This document shows positions 7,731 through 16,383 of a stretch of DNA of 49,124 nt, in pieces. The notes beneath the pieces are model-generated. The model saw nothing but the letters and a program-made list of their open reading frames with translations. It searched no databases and was not told the origin of the DNA. The position numbers were made by a program, and so were the translations under genes. This DNA is from Gammaproteobacteria bacterium. Its GTDB lineage: Bacteria; Pseudomonadota; Gammaproteobacteria; Thiohalomonadales; Thiohalomonadaceae. The number at the start of each line of letters is the position of its first letter. Position 1 is the stretch's first letter. The stretch lies in the NCBI GenBank assembly GCA_003252455.1, contig QKED01000112.1, positions 1-49,124 on the forward strand. The letters run 5' to 3'.

Positions 7731-10700
7731 ATGTCAGATCGTCTCGTCTCATTCGCCCTCATCGCTCTTTCGGCTCTGATATTCAGTGGTTGTGGTTCGA
7801 ACAGTACCTCAAGCGAATCTACCGATGTTGCGGTCACAGTCGATCCGGACGCTCTGGCCCAGTTCGAAGAGGTCTCGCAGCGTCTTGCCTCGCTCGCCTA
7901 CTCACCGACTGTCACAATGCAGGACCTGAGCGGACAGTTATTAGTCCAACAGCCTATGCAGGCGGATAAACAGCGCCGGCTCACCACAGCCCAGCGCGCG
8001 GCCTTCGAGGGCGTCGATGCCGAGCCCAAGTGGTCCGGGACGGAATTGGTACCCAGCGTTGCCCTGCTCACCCCTGGGGACAGCGGCACCATTCAGGTGT
8101 ACAAGGTCGATGTCGATGATAACCGTTACGCGCGCGTCGCAGAGGGCGACCTGACTCTGAGTGTGCAGATCCAGCATGCGGATGGCACGCTGGAGGCGCG
8201 TGACGATCTGGTTACCTGGCAGAGGGACGGTGTGCTCGACTACAACGTTCCGGCTGATTTGGTCGAGGGCCGCCTCCTGATCGCACTTCGTTCTCCGCAG
8301 CAGGCCGACTACGGCAGTCAGGTTATCAGCGAGCGCTGGAGCGCCCTCTTTAGCGGTGAAGTGTGGGGTCTGCAGGCGGGGGTCATCGATCTGGCCGCGA
8401 CCGCCACGGTGCGCTTCCCTGATATGGGCACAGGTGCCACCAGTGAGTTCAGTGCTGCGGAAGCTATCGACACTGCGCGTAGCGCCTTCGCCGACGGTAC
8501 GGGAGAGCTGTTGTTGCCGCTGGTAGTGAATAGCACCACTCCCATTTCTGTCGGTGACCGCGTCGCCCTTGAGTACCAGGGAATGCCACTCGGAGGGGTG
8601 GTCGAACAGGTCACCGTGCGTGGCGACGAGAGCCTGCTGCTCGTCAGCCAGCAGTGGGACCAGATCTATGCCTTCCCCGCCTTCGACGTGGCGCGCATGA
8701 CCGAAGCCGGGTTGCTGCCTGAATTTGTCGTTTACCGAGTCGGTAATCCCACCGCCGACTCGGTGGCAAGCGGCCGTAGTGACGTCCCTCTCGTTGGGGC
8801 CCTGAAGATCAAGCTCAATGACAGTGTCACTTGTAGCGGGCTCTCTCCCAATTTCGCCTTCACTCCGGTATTCGACCTAACAAAAGGGGATGTGGGCATC
8901 TTCGTCACGGCGGGCGGCGTCGGTGCCGAAGGCAAATGCACCCTGACTTTCGATACCAATCGCATTCCAGGGCTGAAAGCACTCAAAGCAGTTGTCAGTG
9001 GCCCCCTTTCTCTTCTAATCGGCGAGGTTGTGCCTGAGCCCTACGGTAAAATCGAAGTCGCGATGAAGTTCGATAAAAAGGGCTTCCTATCCATCACGGT
9101 CGGCGCCAGTACGCAGCAGGGTAGTACGGTCGATTACGACCTGCCCGCCCCGACCGACTACCTCGTCTCTCTGGATGGGGAGCCAATGGAGGATGAGGGC
9201 TCGATTGTCGGGACTATCGGTTTGAAAGCAGGTAAGAAGCGACTCTCGGAGATGGGTGGTGTGGTCGGCTGGACGATCAAACTGCTCGGGCTCGAGGACA
9301 GGCCAATGGGGTTCGAAGTGGATACCCACGCTACCCTCGGAACAACGCTCGGGCTGCCCAACTCGGCAGCGGTCTATCAGGGCCAATCGGATGGGGCAAA
9401 AGTCGGTGTGACGGCTACTCTTAGCTACGAAGTCACGATTGCCGATGCACTGAGAAAGCTGATGGAGGCCCTCCTACCCACAAGTACCGAGTATCTGAGC
9501 GGAAAATATGAACTGATTAGCTTCTCCACCACTGCCACATTCGGCGCTACGGCGAAGGATCTCGGAGACGGAGAGGGTTACGTCAGCAATCTCGTGGTCG
9601 ACAACGTCCCCAACCTGATCCGTGTTCTCCTTGGCGGTGAAAGTGAAGGCCTACTCGGTCCCGAGAACCAAGAGTCATCATTGTTCAACGACCCGCATGG
9701 CAAGGTGACCTACGACATGGCCGAGTGCGAGAGTGAGGGGGGGGCCCTCTCTGCGCCGGTCATCATCTGTTCCAAGGCCCTGTGTGGCAAATCACCGCCG
9801 GTAACCTTCTGTACGGACATCGCGCTCTCCTTCGGTAGCGGCGGTTCATCATCCAGCAGTGGAGGCGGTTCATCGACCGGGAGCGGTACAGGTAGTACAG
9901 GTAGTACAGGTGGCAGCGACGAGAGCTATTACAGCGATGGCGGTGCGACTGGTGACTCGTTGGCCACCATGGTCACGGCGACGGAGGGAGAGAGCGGTAG
10001 CGAGTCGATCCGAGCGCGCATTGTCGTCTCCGGGCAGGGGTTGGCTGCCGAAAAAAGCTACAGCGGCCGGGGCGATCCGGTCTCATGGTCCGTCAGCGGT
10101 ACTGTCCTAGAGACCACGGAAATCACTGCTGGAGCCAACTGGCGGTGCGAGAGCGAAGGGGTCCAGCGTGGTCTCAACGAACTGCAGGTCGGCGATGACT
10201 ATGCCTCGGCTGAGAACGTCCTTTCCTGTAAATGCGAAAACAAAGGCTCTCCGGGGAACCCTCACGGTCCACCTTCGGACTGTGATGTCTGGGGCGAACC
10301 GCACATCATTACTACAGATGGCCTCGGTTACGACTTCCAAGCCGCCGGTGACTACCAGGTCGCTGGTGTGACAGGGCGGAGTGATGTGGCGATTCAAGCA
10401 CGTTTCGAGACTAGCCATTATGGAGTTACCGCTACGACCAAGCTCGCTATGCGAGTGGGCAATGATGTGGTGGAAATCGTACCGCAATATCTCGGTGTAG
10501 CAGGTGCGGCAAGGCAGTTTGGCAACTTCCTCGGGATCACGGTCAATGGGCGTGAGCTCAATCCGGGCAGTGGCGTAGGCGCCAAGCGCAGTGAATATCG
10601 CAGCCCATTCTCCTCTCCGGAATGTAACAGCCGACGCGACAACGCGCTCTATCGTCTCCCTGGTGGGGGGCTAATCATCGCCACTAAGCGTGCGTGGTGG

Positions 10701-12800
10701 ACCCTCAATCAATGTAATGGCTATCCCATCGAATTGACGTTGGTTTGGCCGCTCGAAACTGGAGAGAGTGTGGGCATGACGGGGGGCATGGATATCGCAG
10801 CCAACCCACGACATCACTGGCTAGACTTTTCGCTCATGGCCGCTCCAAGCTGGAGAGGGAATCAGGTTGGGCTACTGGGCGACGGCGACGGCGACCCAGA
10901 CAACGACCTCAAACTGCGTGATGGTAGCACGCTGCTCGCCGAGGGTGAGGTGCTGACCTTCGGCCGGCTTTACGCCATCTTTGCCTATGACTGGTCTGTG
11001 CCCCTGGCAGACTGCCTCTTCTCGGATGGTTGCCGTCCTCCCTCCCTGCCCGAAGCGCCTCTTGTGCTCAGTAGAGAGCAGCGCCAGCTCGGCGAGAGTG
11101 CCTGCAGCCACGTCCCCAGTGGATTTCTCTTCAATGCCTGTGTGCTCGATGTGGGTTTGACCGGAGACACTCTGTTGGCCAGCGAGGTCTTCGGTGGTAT
11201 CGATACCGACCTCACCACCCTCGACATCCCAACTCTGGTGAGCAACAGCGGCCTCTATACCCTGATGGTGTCGCCCTCTACCATTGTCCCCGCCGATACG
11301 CCTACCACCCTGGATCTGACGGTGCATCATCACTCAGGTGAGGCAGGATACCTGCTGGCGGTCTACCCACCCGAGGGGGGAAGCGCCCTGATCGATGGTG
11401 TGACAGGCCCGCATCAAGTCATGCTTTCGGGAGATCAGCAGCATACATTGATGATCGATTGCGCAGACCAGATGGGTATCGGCTATCTCTCCCTGAGCGC
11501 CATTGACCCGGTCAACGGCCAGCCAATTACTGGGTCCACACAGCTAACTGAGCTACTCTGTGCCCCGCCAAAGGAGGAGTACAAACAGCAGACACTCGTT
11601 ACATCGGGCTTTCACACCCTGGCGCTGGATCAAGATGGGCGTCTCTGGGCCTGGGGGAATAACTCTTATGGACAGCTCGGTCTGGGTGACATGGTCGATC
11701 GTAGTTGGCCTACACTCGTGCCGACACCTGCTAGCGTCGATCGCTTTGTACAAGTCGTCACCAGTAGGAATCACTCCTCATTTGCCCAAGATAGCAACGG
11801 CAACTGGTGGGCATGGGGACAAAATCGCAAGGCAGAACTCGGGCTCGGCTATGGTAACAACAATGTATTAAGCCCCAGCCCTATCACTACTCCAGAACCG
11901 AATATTACCTTTGTTCACGTCGTCTCGGGCTCGTACGCCACCTTGGCCATCGACCAACACGGAGACCTCTGGGGCTGGGGTACAGATTGGGTCAATCTGG
12001 TCCTTGGCGACGTGTGGGAGAACATGGTCGATAAATACTCTCCCTACCACATAGTCCCCGTGCGGGTCGAATTGCCAGAGTCTATCCCTAAACCCTATAA
12101 GCTGCTCGGGTTCTATTACGCCGCAGTGATTCAGGATGCAGATGGTGCACTGTGGGGCTGGGGTGATGGCTTTGATGGCATCTTCGGTAGTGTTTGGTCG
12201 GCTGAGAGTGGCTATCACGTCAATCCCATCAAGTTCAAGCTTCCTACCTCGATTACCTCCATCACTGATATTGAGGTTGGCAGTAACTATGTATTCCTGT
12301 CTGATCAGGATGGGCAGGTGTGGAGTTGGGGGGGAGAGAACTGTACCGAAATCCCTAAAGAAAACTGGGGAGAACCTGCAGTCCAAGTACCTACGCGGCA
12401 GTCCAGCACGCTCATTGCCTCGACTATTGGCAGCAGCCGCCTCTGGCCCCTACCATTGTCTGGAAGCTCCTTGCCCGACGATATCCCACTGGTAGGCGAA
12501 AATGGTGTGCTCTACAGCTATGCCTGTGGCCCTAACTTCGACTTGGTCGCCGAGGAGGGCAACCTCGTGCCCATGTTGATCGCACCACTGACCCTGAATA
12601 AGATTGCAACATGGATCCCGAATTCCAAATATGCCCGTCTGGTTATCGATACAGAGGGGCAACTCTGGGGTTGGGGCACAAACGGATATGGCGCACTCGG
12701 TCTCGGCGACACCCTACCTCGCGAGACACCGGTCGTCATCCCCTTCCCTGAAGGGGTGACCCGTTGGCTCGGTTACCCGCTTGGTTCGCCGACACCCTAG
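7731..12800 (+). CDS. Giant surface lipoprotein with von Willebrand type D-like region and RCC1 repeats
   Basis: The 1689-residue product has a lipoprotein signal, with Cys after SALIFSG (about residue 21). A large N-terminal beta-rich region of some 700 residues has no family I recognise. A Ser/Gly/Thr spacer follows at about 703-735. A von Willebrand factor D-like region starts at about 851 with CDVWGEPHIITTDGLGYDF and includes GLLGDGDGDPDNDLKLRDG. From about 1290 to the end there are six RCC1-type blades (for example GRLWAWGNNSYGQLGLGD and GQLWGWGTNGYGALGLGD), likely a seven-bladed-type propeller. Start 7731 has AAGGA eight bases upstream; the in-frame ATG at 7722 has none. It is probably exposed on the outer membrane for adhesion or binding, which is inference. 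Composition is less GC-rich than the genes after 13 kb. Confidence 0.75.
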   Translation: MSDRLVSFALIALSALIFSGCGSNSTSSESTDVAVTVDPDALAQFEEVSQRLASLAYSPTVTMQDLSGQLLVQQPMQADKQRRLTTAQRAAFEGVDAEPKWSGTELVPSVALLTPGDSGTIQVYKVDVDDNRYARVAEGDLTLSVQIQHADGTLEARDDLVTWQRDGVLDYNVPADLVEGRLLIALRSPQQADYGSQVISERWSALFSGEVWGLQAGVIDLAATATVRFPDMGTGATSEFSAAEAIDTARSAFADGTGELLLPLVVNSTTPISVGDRVALEYQGMPLGGVVEQVTVRGDESLLLVSQQWDQIYAFPAFDVARMTEAGLLPEFVVYRVGNPTADSVASGRSDVPLVGALKIKLNDSVTCSGLSPNFAFTPVFDLTKGDVGIFVTAGGVGAEGKCTLTFDTNRIPGLKALKAVVSGPLSLLIGEVVPEPYGKIEVAMKFDKKGFLSITVGASTQQGSTVDYDLPAPTDYLVSLDGEPMEDEGSIVGTIGLKAGKKRLSEMGGVVGWTIKLLGLEDRPMGFEVDTHATLGTTLGLPNSAAVYQGQSDGAKVGVTATLSYEVTIADALRKLMEALLPTSTEYLSGKYELISFSTTATFGATAKDLGDGEGYVSNLVVDNVPNLIRVLLGGESEGLLGPENQESSLFNDPHGKVTYDMAECESEGGALSAPVIICSKALCGKSPPVTFCTDIALSFGSGGSSSSSGGGSSTGSGTGSTGSTGGSDESYYSDGGATGDSLATMVTATEGESGSESIRARIVVSGQGLAAEKSYSGRGDPVSWSVSGTVLETTEITAGANWRCESEGVQRGLNELQVGDDYASAENVLSCKCENKGSPGNPHGPPSDCDVWGEPHIITTDGLGYDFQAAGDYQVAGVTGRSDVAIQARFETSHYGVTATTKLAMRVGNDVVEIVPQYLGVAGAARQFGNFLGITVNGRELNPGSGVGAKRSEYRSPFSSPECNSRRDNALYRLPGGGLIIATKRAWWTLNQCNGYPIELTLVWPLETGESVGMTGGMDIAANPRHHWLDFSLMAAPSWRGNQVGLLGDGDGDPDNDLKLRDGSTLLAEGEVLTFGRLYAIFAYDWSVPLADCLFSDGCRPPSLPEAPLVLSREQRQLGESACSHVPSGFLFNACVLDVGLTGDTLLASEVFGGIDTDLTTLDIPTLVSNSGLYTLMVSPSTIVPADTPTTLDLTVHHHSGEAGYLLAVYPPEGGSALIDGVTGPHQVMLSGDQQHTLMIDCADQMGIGYLSLSAIDPVNGQPITGSTQLTELLCAPPKEEYKQQTLVTSGFHTLALDQDGRLWAWGNNSYGQLGLGDMVDRSWPTLVPTPASVDRFVQVVTSRNHSSFAQDSNGNWWAWGQNRKAELGLGYGNNNVLSPSPITTPEPNITFVHVVSGSYATLAIDQHGDLWGWGTDWVNLVLGDVWENMVDKYSPYHIVPVRVELPESIPKPYKLLGFYYAAVIQDADGALWGWGDGFDGIFGSVWSAESGYHVNPIKFKLPTSITSITDIEVGSNYVFLSDQDGQVWSWGGENCTEIPKENWGEPAVQVPTRQSSTLIASTIGSSRLWPLPLSGSSLPDDIPLVGENGVLYSYACGPNFDLVAEEGNLVPMLIAPLTLNKIATWIPNSKYARLVIDTEGQLWGWGTNGYGALGLGDTLPRETPVVIPFPEGVTRWLGYPLGSPTP

Positions 12801-13275
12801 CTGTCGCATCTCGTGTGATTATGTACCAACAAGGAGCTATCCTCTCCTGCTCGCTCGTCAGAAGCTCAGGGCGTTCATCGAACGAGGCGGTCAACTCCCC
12901 TGAGCGCCCTGAGAGCGCATCCGCCCACTATCACATGAGCCGTAGCACATGGTCATCCCAACGCCCGCGCCACACCGCGCATTCGTCAGGAGCTCAAGGA
13001 CTCCACACTCTCCAATGCTCTTCGGCGCGGCTTAACTTGCGTGGTCTCTCCCGCCGCCGCAATGCCTCACTACCCGAGGATGGTGGCATCGAAGGGTAGA
13101 CACCCCGCCGATGCGACCTGTCGGCTCCCCCCGCCATACTCTGTAACACATATGGACATCCCCCTGGCCCCATAGCACCATAGGGTTTTTCGCCGTTCTC
13201 TAATCGCACCATCGTCGGCTATGGGCCTGCGCGTGCGGACGGCGACTCACCCCCATTGGCGATTCGGAGAAGAAG
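12801..13275. other. 475-base intergenic stretch without a gene; one inverted repeat
   Basis: No credible coding frame is visible on either strand. A perfect nine-base inverted repeat, CTCAGGGCG at 12865-12873 and CGCCCTGAG at 12905-12913, could form a hairpin with a 31-base loop. It has no T tract, so it is not a standard terminator. Base composition changes around here from the moderate GC of the lipoprotein gene to the high GC of the rest of the window. Confidence 0.5.
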
Positions 13276-13746
13276 ATGAATAGAAACGACAAACTGTCCG
13301 ACCACTTTACACTGGGCGAGCTGATCCGCTCGGAGATGGCGGAGAGGAAGTCGATCGACAACACCCCACCGGATGCGCTGATCCCCAAGCTCAAGCGTCT
13401 GTGCGACGAGGTGCTGGAGCCGGTGCGCATCCACTTCGGCGTGCCGTTTCGCCCCAACAGCGGCTACCGCTCCCCCGAGCTGAACCTGGCGGTGGGCAGC
13501 TCGCCGACCTCGCAGCACTGCCTGGCCGAGGCGGTGGATATCGAGGTGGCGGGGGTGAGTAACTACGACCTGGCGGTGTGGATCCGCGACAACCTGAACT
13601 TCGACCAGCTGATCCTGGAGTGCTACACCCAGGGTGAGCCCAGCTCCGGCTGGGTGCATGTGAGCATCAAACCCAACAGCGCAGAGAACCGCAAGAAGGT
13701 GATGACCTTCACCAACAAGAGCTACCTCCCCGGCCTCGTCGTCTAG
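13276..13746 (+). CDS. M15-type D-Ala-D-Ala carboxypeptidase / endolysin-like peptidase
   Basis: This 156-residue protein matches the compact Peptidase_M15_3 type seen in prophage endolysins and cell-wall peptidases. It has FTLGELIRSEMAERKSIDN, then RPNSGYRSPELNLAVG, then the zinc motif SQHCLAEAVDIEV with His81 and Asp88, and the third ligand His128 in SGWVHVS. The usual small Gly before the Ala-Val-Asp segment is replaced. There is no signal peptide, as in phage lysins. It would hydrolyse peptide cross-links of peptidoglycan. No other phage genes adjoin it, so it is either a domesticated lysin or a lone cargo gene. A strong terminator follows. Confidence 0.75.
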   Translation: MNRNDKLSDHFTLGELIRSEMAERKSIDNTPPDALIPKLKRLCDEVLEPVRIHFGVPFRPNSGYRSPELNLAVGSSPTSQHCLAEAVDIEVAGVSNYDLAVWIRDNLNFDQLILECYTQGEPSSGWVHVSIKPNSAENRKKVMTFTNKSYLPGLVV

Positions 13747-13773
13747 GCCACGACACAGGCCCTACCCGCCTCA

Positions 13774-13830
13774 GGGCCTCGCCCCCACCGCGCCGTTGTG
13801 CCTACACCGCGTGGGGGGCGAGGCCCTTTT
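13774..13830 (+). terminator. Rho-independent terminator after the M15 peptidase
   Basis: A 15-base GC-rich stem, GGGCCTCGCCCCCAC at 13774-13788, pairs with 13811-13826 (one bulged G) and is followed by TTTT at 13827-13830. It lies between convergent genes, the M15 peptidase on the plus strand and the 3D-domain lipoprotein on the minus strand. Confidence 0.85.
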
Positions 13831-13847
13831 GCTTGCTGGTGCAGACA

Positions 13848-14372
13848 TCAAGGCTGCCAGTGGATGGTCACCTGGCGCCTGCCCCAGGCGCGCGCGGCGG
13901 CCAGGTCGTTGCCCATGTAGATATCGATCTTCTTGCTCCAGCGCCGGTGCATCTTGTCGCGCACCACGTACTCCCCCTCCAGGCCATCGATACGCACACG
14001 GGCACCGTGGCCGAGCCCGAGGGGGATGAGGTCACGGGAGACGGCGATGGCACGCATACCGGGCTTGAGGGTGTCGCCCCAGGCGGTGAGGGAGGGGTGG
14101 GCGTTGGTCTGCGCGGCGAGGGAGTTGTAGGCGGAGGCGGTGACGCGCAGACTCTGCTCGACGGGGACGATGGCGGGTGCTGGCGCCGCTGCAGGGGCAG
14201 GAGGCGGTGGTGCGATAGGCTCGGCGGCAAGGGTGGGCGGTGTGCCCTCGGCCCGCTCCGGGGTGGGCGCCTGCGGTTCGGCGCAGGCGCCGAGCAGCAG
14301 GGCGAGTAGCAGCAGGGGGTGTCGGTTTCGTTGTCGGGGTCGGCGTTCGGCGCGGGGGTGAGGCGTTGGCAT
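13848..14372 (-). CDS. 3D-domain lipoprotein
   Basis: The 174-residue product starts at ATG 14370-14372, preceded by GGAGAG five bases upstream; longer in-frame starts would overlap trmB. It has a lipoprotein signal ending LLLGAC, a Pro/Ala-rich linker of about 45 residues, then a C-terminal 3D domain: VTASAYNS, TAWGDTLKPGMRAIAVS, RVRIDGLEGEYVVRDKM, SKKIDIYMG. The 3D domain is the double-psi barrel named for three aspartates and is shared with MltA and Gram-positive Rpf2-like proteins, so a cell-wall role is likely. It closes the minus-strand run thiS-thiG-trmB-3D, 29 bases after trmB. Confidence 0.8.
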   Translation of the reverse strand: MPTPHPRAERRPRQRNRHPLLLLALLLGACAEPQAPTPERAEGTPPTLAAEPIAPPPPAPAAAPAPAIVPVEQSLRVTASAYNSLAAQTNAHPSLTAWGDTLKPGMRAIAVSRDLIPLGLGHGARVRIDGLEGEYVVRDKMHRRWSKKIDIYMGNDLAAARAWGRRQVTIHWQP

Positions 14373-14401
14373 GGCACTCTCCAGGCGGGGCGCGACCGAC
14401 C

Positions 14402-15064
14402 TCAGACGTCGCGCCGGTAGAGTAGGTCCCACACGCCGTGGCCGAGGCGCTGGCCACGCCGCTCGAACTTGGTGGTGGGGCGGTAGTCGGGGCGGGGCGA
14501 GAAGGGACCGGGCTGGGTGCAGTTACTAAAACCTTCGGCGGCCCCGAGCACCTCTGCCATCCAGTGGGCGTAGGCCTCCCAGTCGGTAGCCATATGCAGG
14601 ATGCCGCCGAGCTGCAGCTTGCGGCGCACCAACTGGGCCCAGTCGGCCTGCACCTGACGGCGCTTATGGTGGCGCTTCTTGTGCCAGGGGTCGGGGAAGA
14701 AGAGGAAGAGCTGAGCGAGCGAGCCGTCGGGCAGGCGCTTTTTCAGCAGCTCCACGGCGTCTTCGCAGGCGACGCGGATGTTCTCGACCCCCTCCTCCTC
14801 CATGCGCGCGAGGAGATGGCCAACGCCGGGGCGGTGCACCTCGATACCGATGTAGTCACGCTCGGGGTGGGCCTTGGCGATGGCGAGCAGCGATTCGCCG
14901 TCGCCGAAGCCGATCTCCAGGGTCACCGGGGCCTCACGGCCAAACAGCGCGGGCAGGTCGAGCGGGCTGCCGTCATCCAAGATGCCGAAACGGGGAAACA
15001 GCTCGTCGAGCGCACGCTGCTGGCCGGTGGTGAGGCGCCCTTCGCGGCGCACGAAGGAGCGCAC
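14402..15064 (-). CDS. trmB: tRNA (guanine-N7)-methyltransferase TrmB
   Basis: TrmB methylates G46 of tRNAs using S-adenosylmethionine. Visible family blocks are [40 protein letters not shown] (SAM binding), [36 protein letters not shown] and [17 protein letters not shown]. The annotated start is a GTG directly at VRSFV, which trims the usual N-terminus of about 20 residues. The frame stays open upstream to a CTG at 15122-15124 that overlaps the thiG stop codon as CTGA. That longer form would restore the normal length. No strong ribosome-binding site decides between them. Confidence 0.92.
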   Translation of the reverse strand: MRSFVRREGRLTTGQQRALDELFPRFGILDDGSPLDLPALFGREAPVTLEIGFGDGESLLAIAKAHPERDYIGIEVHRPGVGHLLARMEEEGVENIRVACEDAVELLKKRLPDGSLAQLFLFFPDPWHKKRHHKRRQVQADWAQLVRRKLQLGGILHMATDWEAYAHWMAEVLGAAEGFSNCTQPGPFSPRPDYRPTTKFERRGQRLGHGVWDLLYRRDV

Positions 15065-15120
15065 CTGGCGCAGGCGCTGGTCACCCTGCGTCCCTTGTTC
15101 GGGTGTGGCGTCTGTGTGGC

Positions 15121-15912
15121 TCAGAAAAAGGTACCGTCGATGGGTGAGGAGGCGCTGGCGTAGCGCTTGCGCGGCATGCGCCCGGCCTTGAAGGCCTGAC
15201 GCCCAGCGATGATGGCGTGCTTCATGGCGCTGGCCATGAGCACGGCGTCGCGCGCCTCGGCGATGGCGGTGTTCATCAGCACGCCGTCACAGCCCAGCTC
15301 CATGGCGATGGCAGCGTCGGAGGCGGTGCCGACACCGGCGTCGACGATGATCGGCACCTTGGCGTTCTCGACGATCTCCAGGATGTTGTAGCGGTTCTGC
15401 ACGCCGAGGCCGGAGCCGATGGGGGCGGCCAGGGGCATCACGGCGCAGCAGCCGATCTCTTCGAGCTGCTTGGCGATGAGCGGGTCGTCGGAGGTGTAGA
15501 CCATCACGTCGAAGCCGTCGGCGACGAGGATCTCGGCGGCCTTGAGGGTCTCCAAAACGTTGGGGTAGAGGGTCTTCTGGTCGCCGAGCACTTCGAGCTT
15601 GACCAGCTTGTGGCCGTCGAGCAGCTCGCGCGCCAGGCGGCAGGTGCGCACGGCGTCGTCGACGTTGTAGCAGCCTGCGGTGTTGGGCAGGATGGTGAAC
15701 CTCTCCGGCGGGATGGCGTCGAGCAGGTTGGGCTCGTCGGGGTTCTGGCCGATGTTGCTGCGGCGGATGGCGACGGTGACGATCTCGGCGCCTGCGGCCT
15801 CGGAGGCGAGGCGGGTCTCTTCGAGGTCTTTGTACTTACCGGTGCCGGTGAGCAGACGGGAGTTGTACTCGACACCGGCGATGATCAGCGGATCGTTCGG
15901 GGTTTGGCTCAT
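15121..15912 (-). CDS. thiG: Thiazole synthase ThiG
   Basis: ThiG forms the thiazole phosphate of thiamine from deoxyxylulose phosphate, dehydroglycine and sulfur carried by ThiS-thiocarboxylate. The 263-residue TIM-barrel protein starts [16 protein letters not shown] at ATG 15910-15912. It shows [11 protein letters not shown], the Schiff-base Lys in [22 protein letters not shown] and [18 protein letters not shown] phosphate-binding segments. The in-frame extension upstream is not needed. It follows thiS by 118 bases and its stop overlaps a possible CTG start of trmB. ThiO, which would supply the glycine imine, is encoded at 4857-5963. Confidence 0.95.
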   Translation of the reverse strand: MSQTPNDPLIIAGVEYNSRLLTGTGKYKDLEETRLASEAAGAEIVTVAIRRSNIGQNPDEPNLLDAIPPERFTILPNTAGCYNVDDAVRTCRLARELLDGHKLVKLEVLGDQKTLYPNVLETLKAAEILVADGFDVMVYTSDDPLIAKQLEEIGCCAVMPLAAPIGSGLGVQNRYNILEIVENAKVPIIVDAGVGTASDAAIAMELGCDGVLMNTAIAEARDAVLMASAMKHAIIAGRQAFKAGRMPRKRYASASSPIDGTFF

Positions 15913-16030
15913 GCTTTTGCTACCTGGACATCGGTGGATAGGGATCCATCCCGTGAAGGGACGATTAGGCGAGGGCTCGCAGTATAGCCGAGCCCAGCGG
16001 GTCACCCAACAGGCGACGGTTTTTTCCCGC

Positions 16031-16240
16031 CTACCGGGCACCGCCACCGATGGCGATGACGATCTCCACCACGTCGCCGTCGACCAGGGTGGTGACACCG
16101 TGCTGGCTGCGCGGGACGATATCGCGATTGATCTCCACGGCGATGCGCTTACCGGTGAGGCCACGCGCCTCCACCAGCTGGCTCAGGGTACTCCCCTCGT
16201 GCAGCGCGTAAGGCTCGCCATTGAGTCGGATCTGGATCAT
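16031..16240 (-). CDS. thiS: Sulfur carrier protein ThiS with extra residues after Gly-Gly
   Basis: The 69-residue beta-grasp protein ([19 protein letters not shown], then [11 protein letters not shown], then [16 protein letters not shown]) carries sulfur as a C-terminal thiocarboxylate to ThiG. A clear ribosome-binding site GGAGG lies before the ATG. Family members normally end in Gly-Gly because ThiF adenylates that terminus. Here the frame reads GGG-Ala-Arg-stop, so two residues follow the glycines. Either the extension is removed by a protease or this chain is handled differently. It leads the thiS-thiG-trmB set. No TPP riboswitch consensus is visible upstream. Confidence 0.9.
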   Translation of the reverse strand: MIQIRLNGEPYALHEGSTLSQLVEARGLTGKRIAVEINRDIVPRSQHGVTTLVDGDVVEIVIAIGGGAR

Positions 16241-16383
16241 TTGATTACCTCCAGGGCACGTTATATGACAAATCGTTAAGTGTTCTTCGGTTCACACCAG
16301 GGCGTCAATGGCTGTACCATCACGAGTTAGGGTTTTCATCAATCTGTCTTGTTACTGTGGTGTCAGGAGCCGCGAGGATACAC

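Noticed and set aside
12865-12913. Terminator for the giant lipoprotein gene
   Set aside because: The inverted repeat has a long loop and no following T tract.
14438-15987. Long plus-strand frames opposite trmB and thiG
   Set aside because: They are GC-rich shadows of well-identified minus-strand genes, with repetitive Gly/Val/Asp composition and no ribosome-binding sites.
16241-16383. TPP riboswitch upstream of thiS
   Set aside because: The gap is short and lacks the conserved thi-box sequences; only a ribosome-binding site and probable promoter space are visible.
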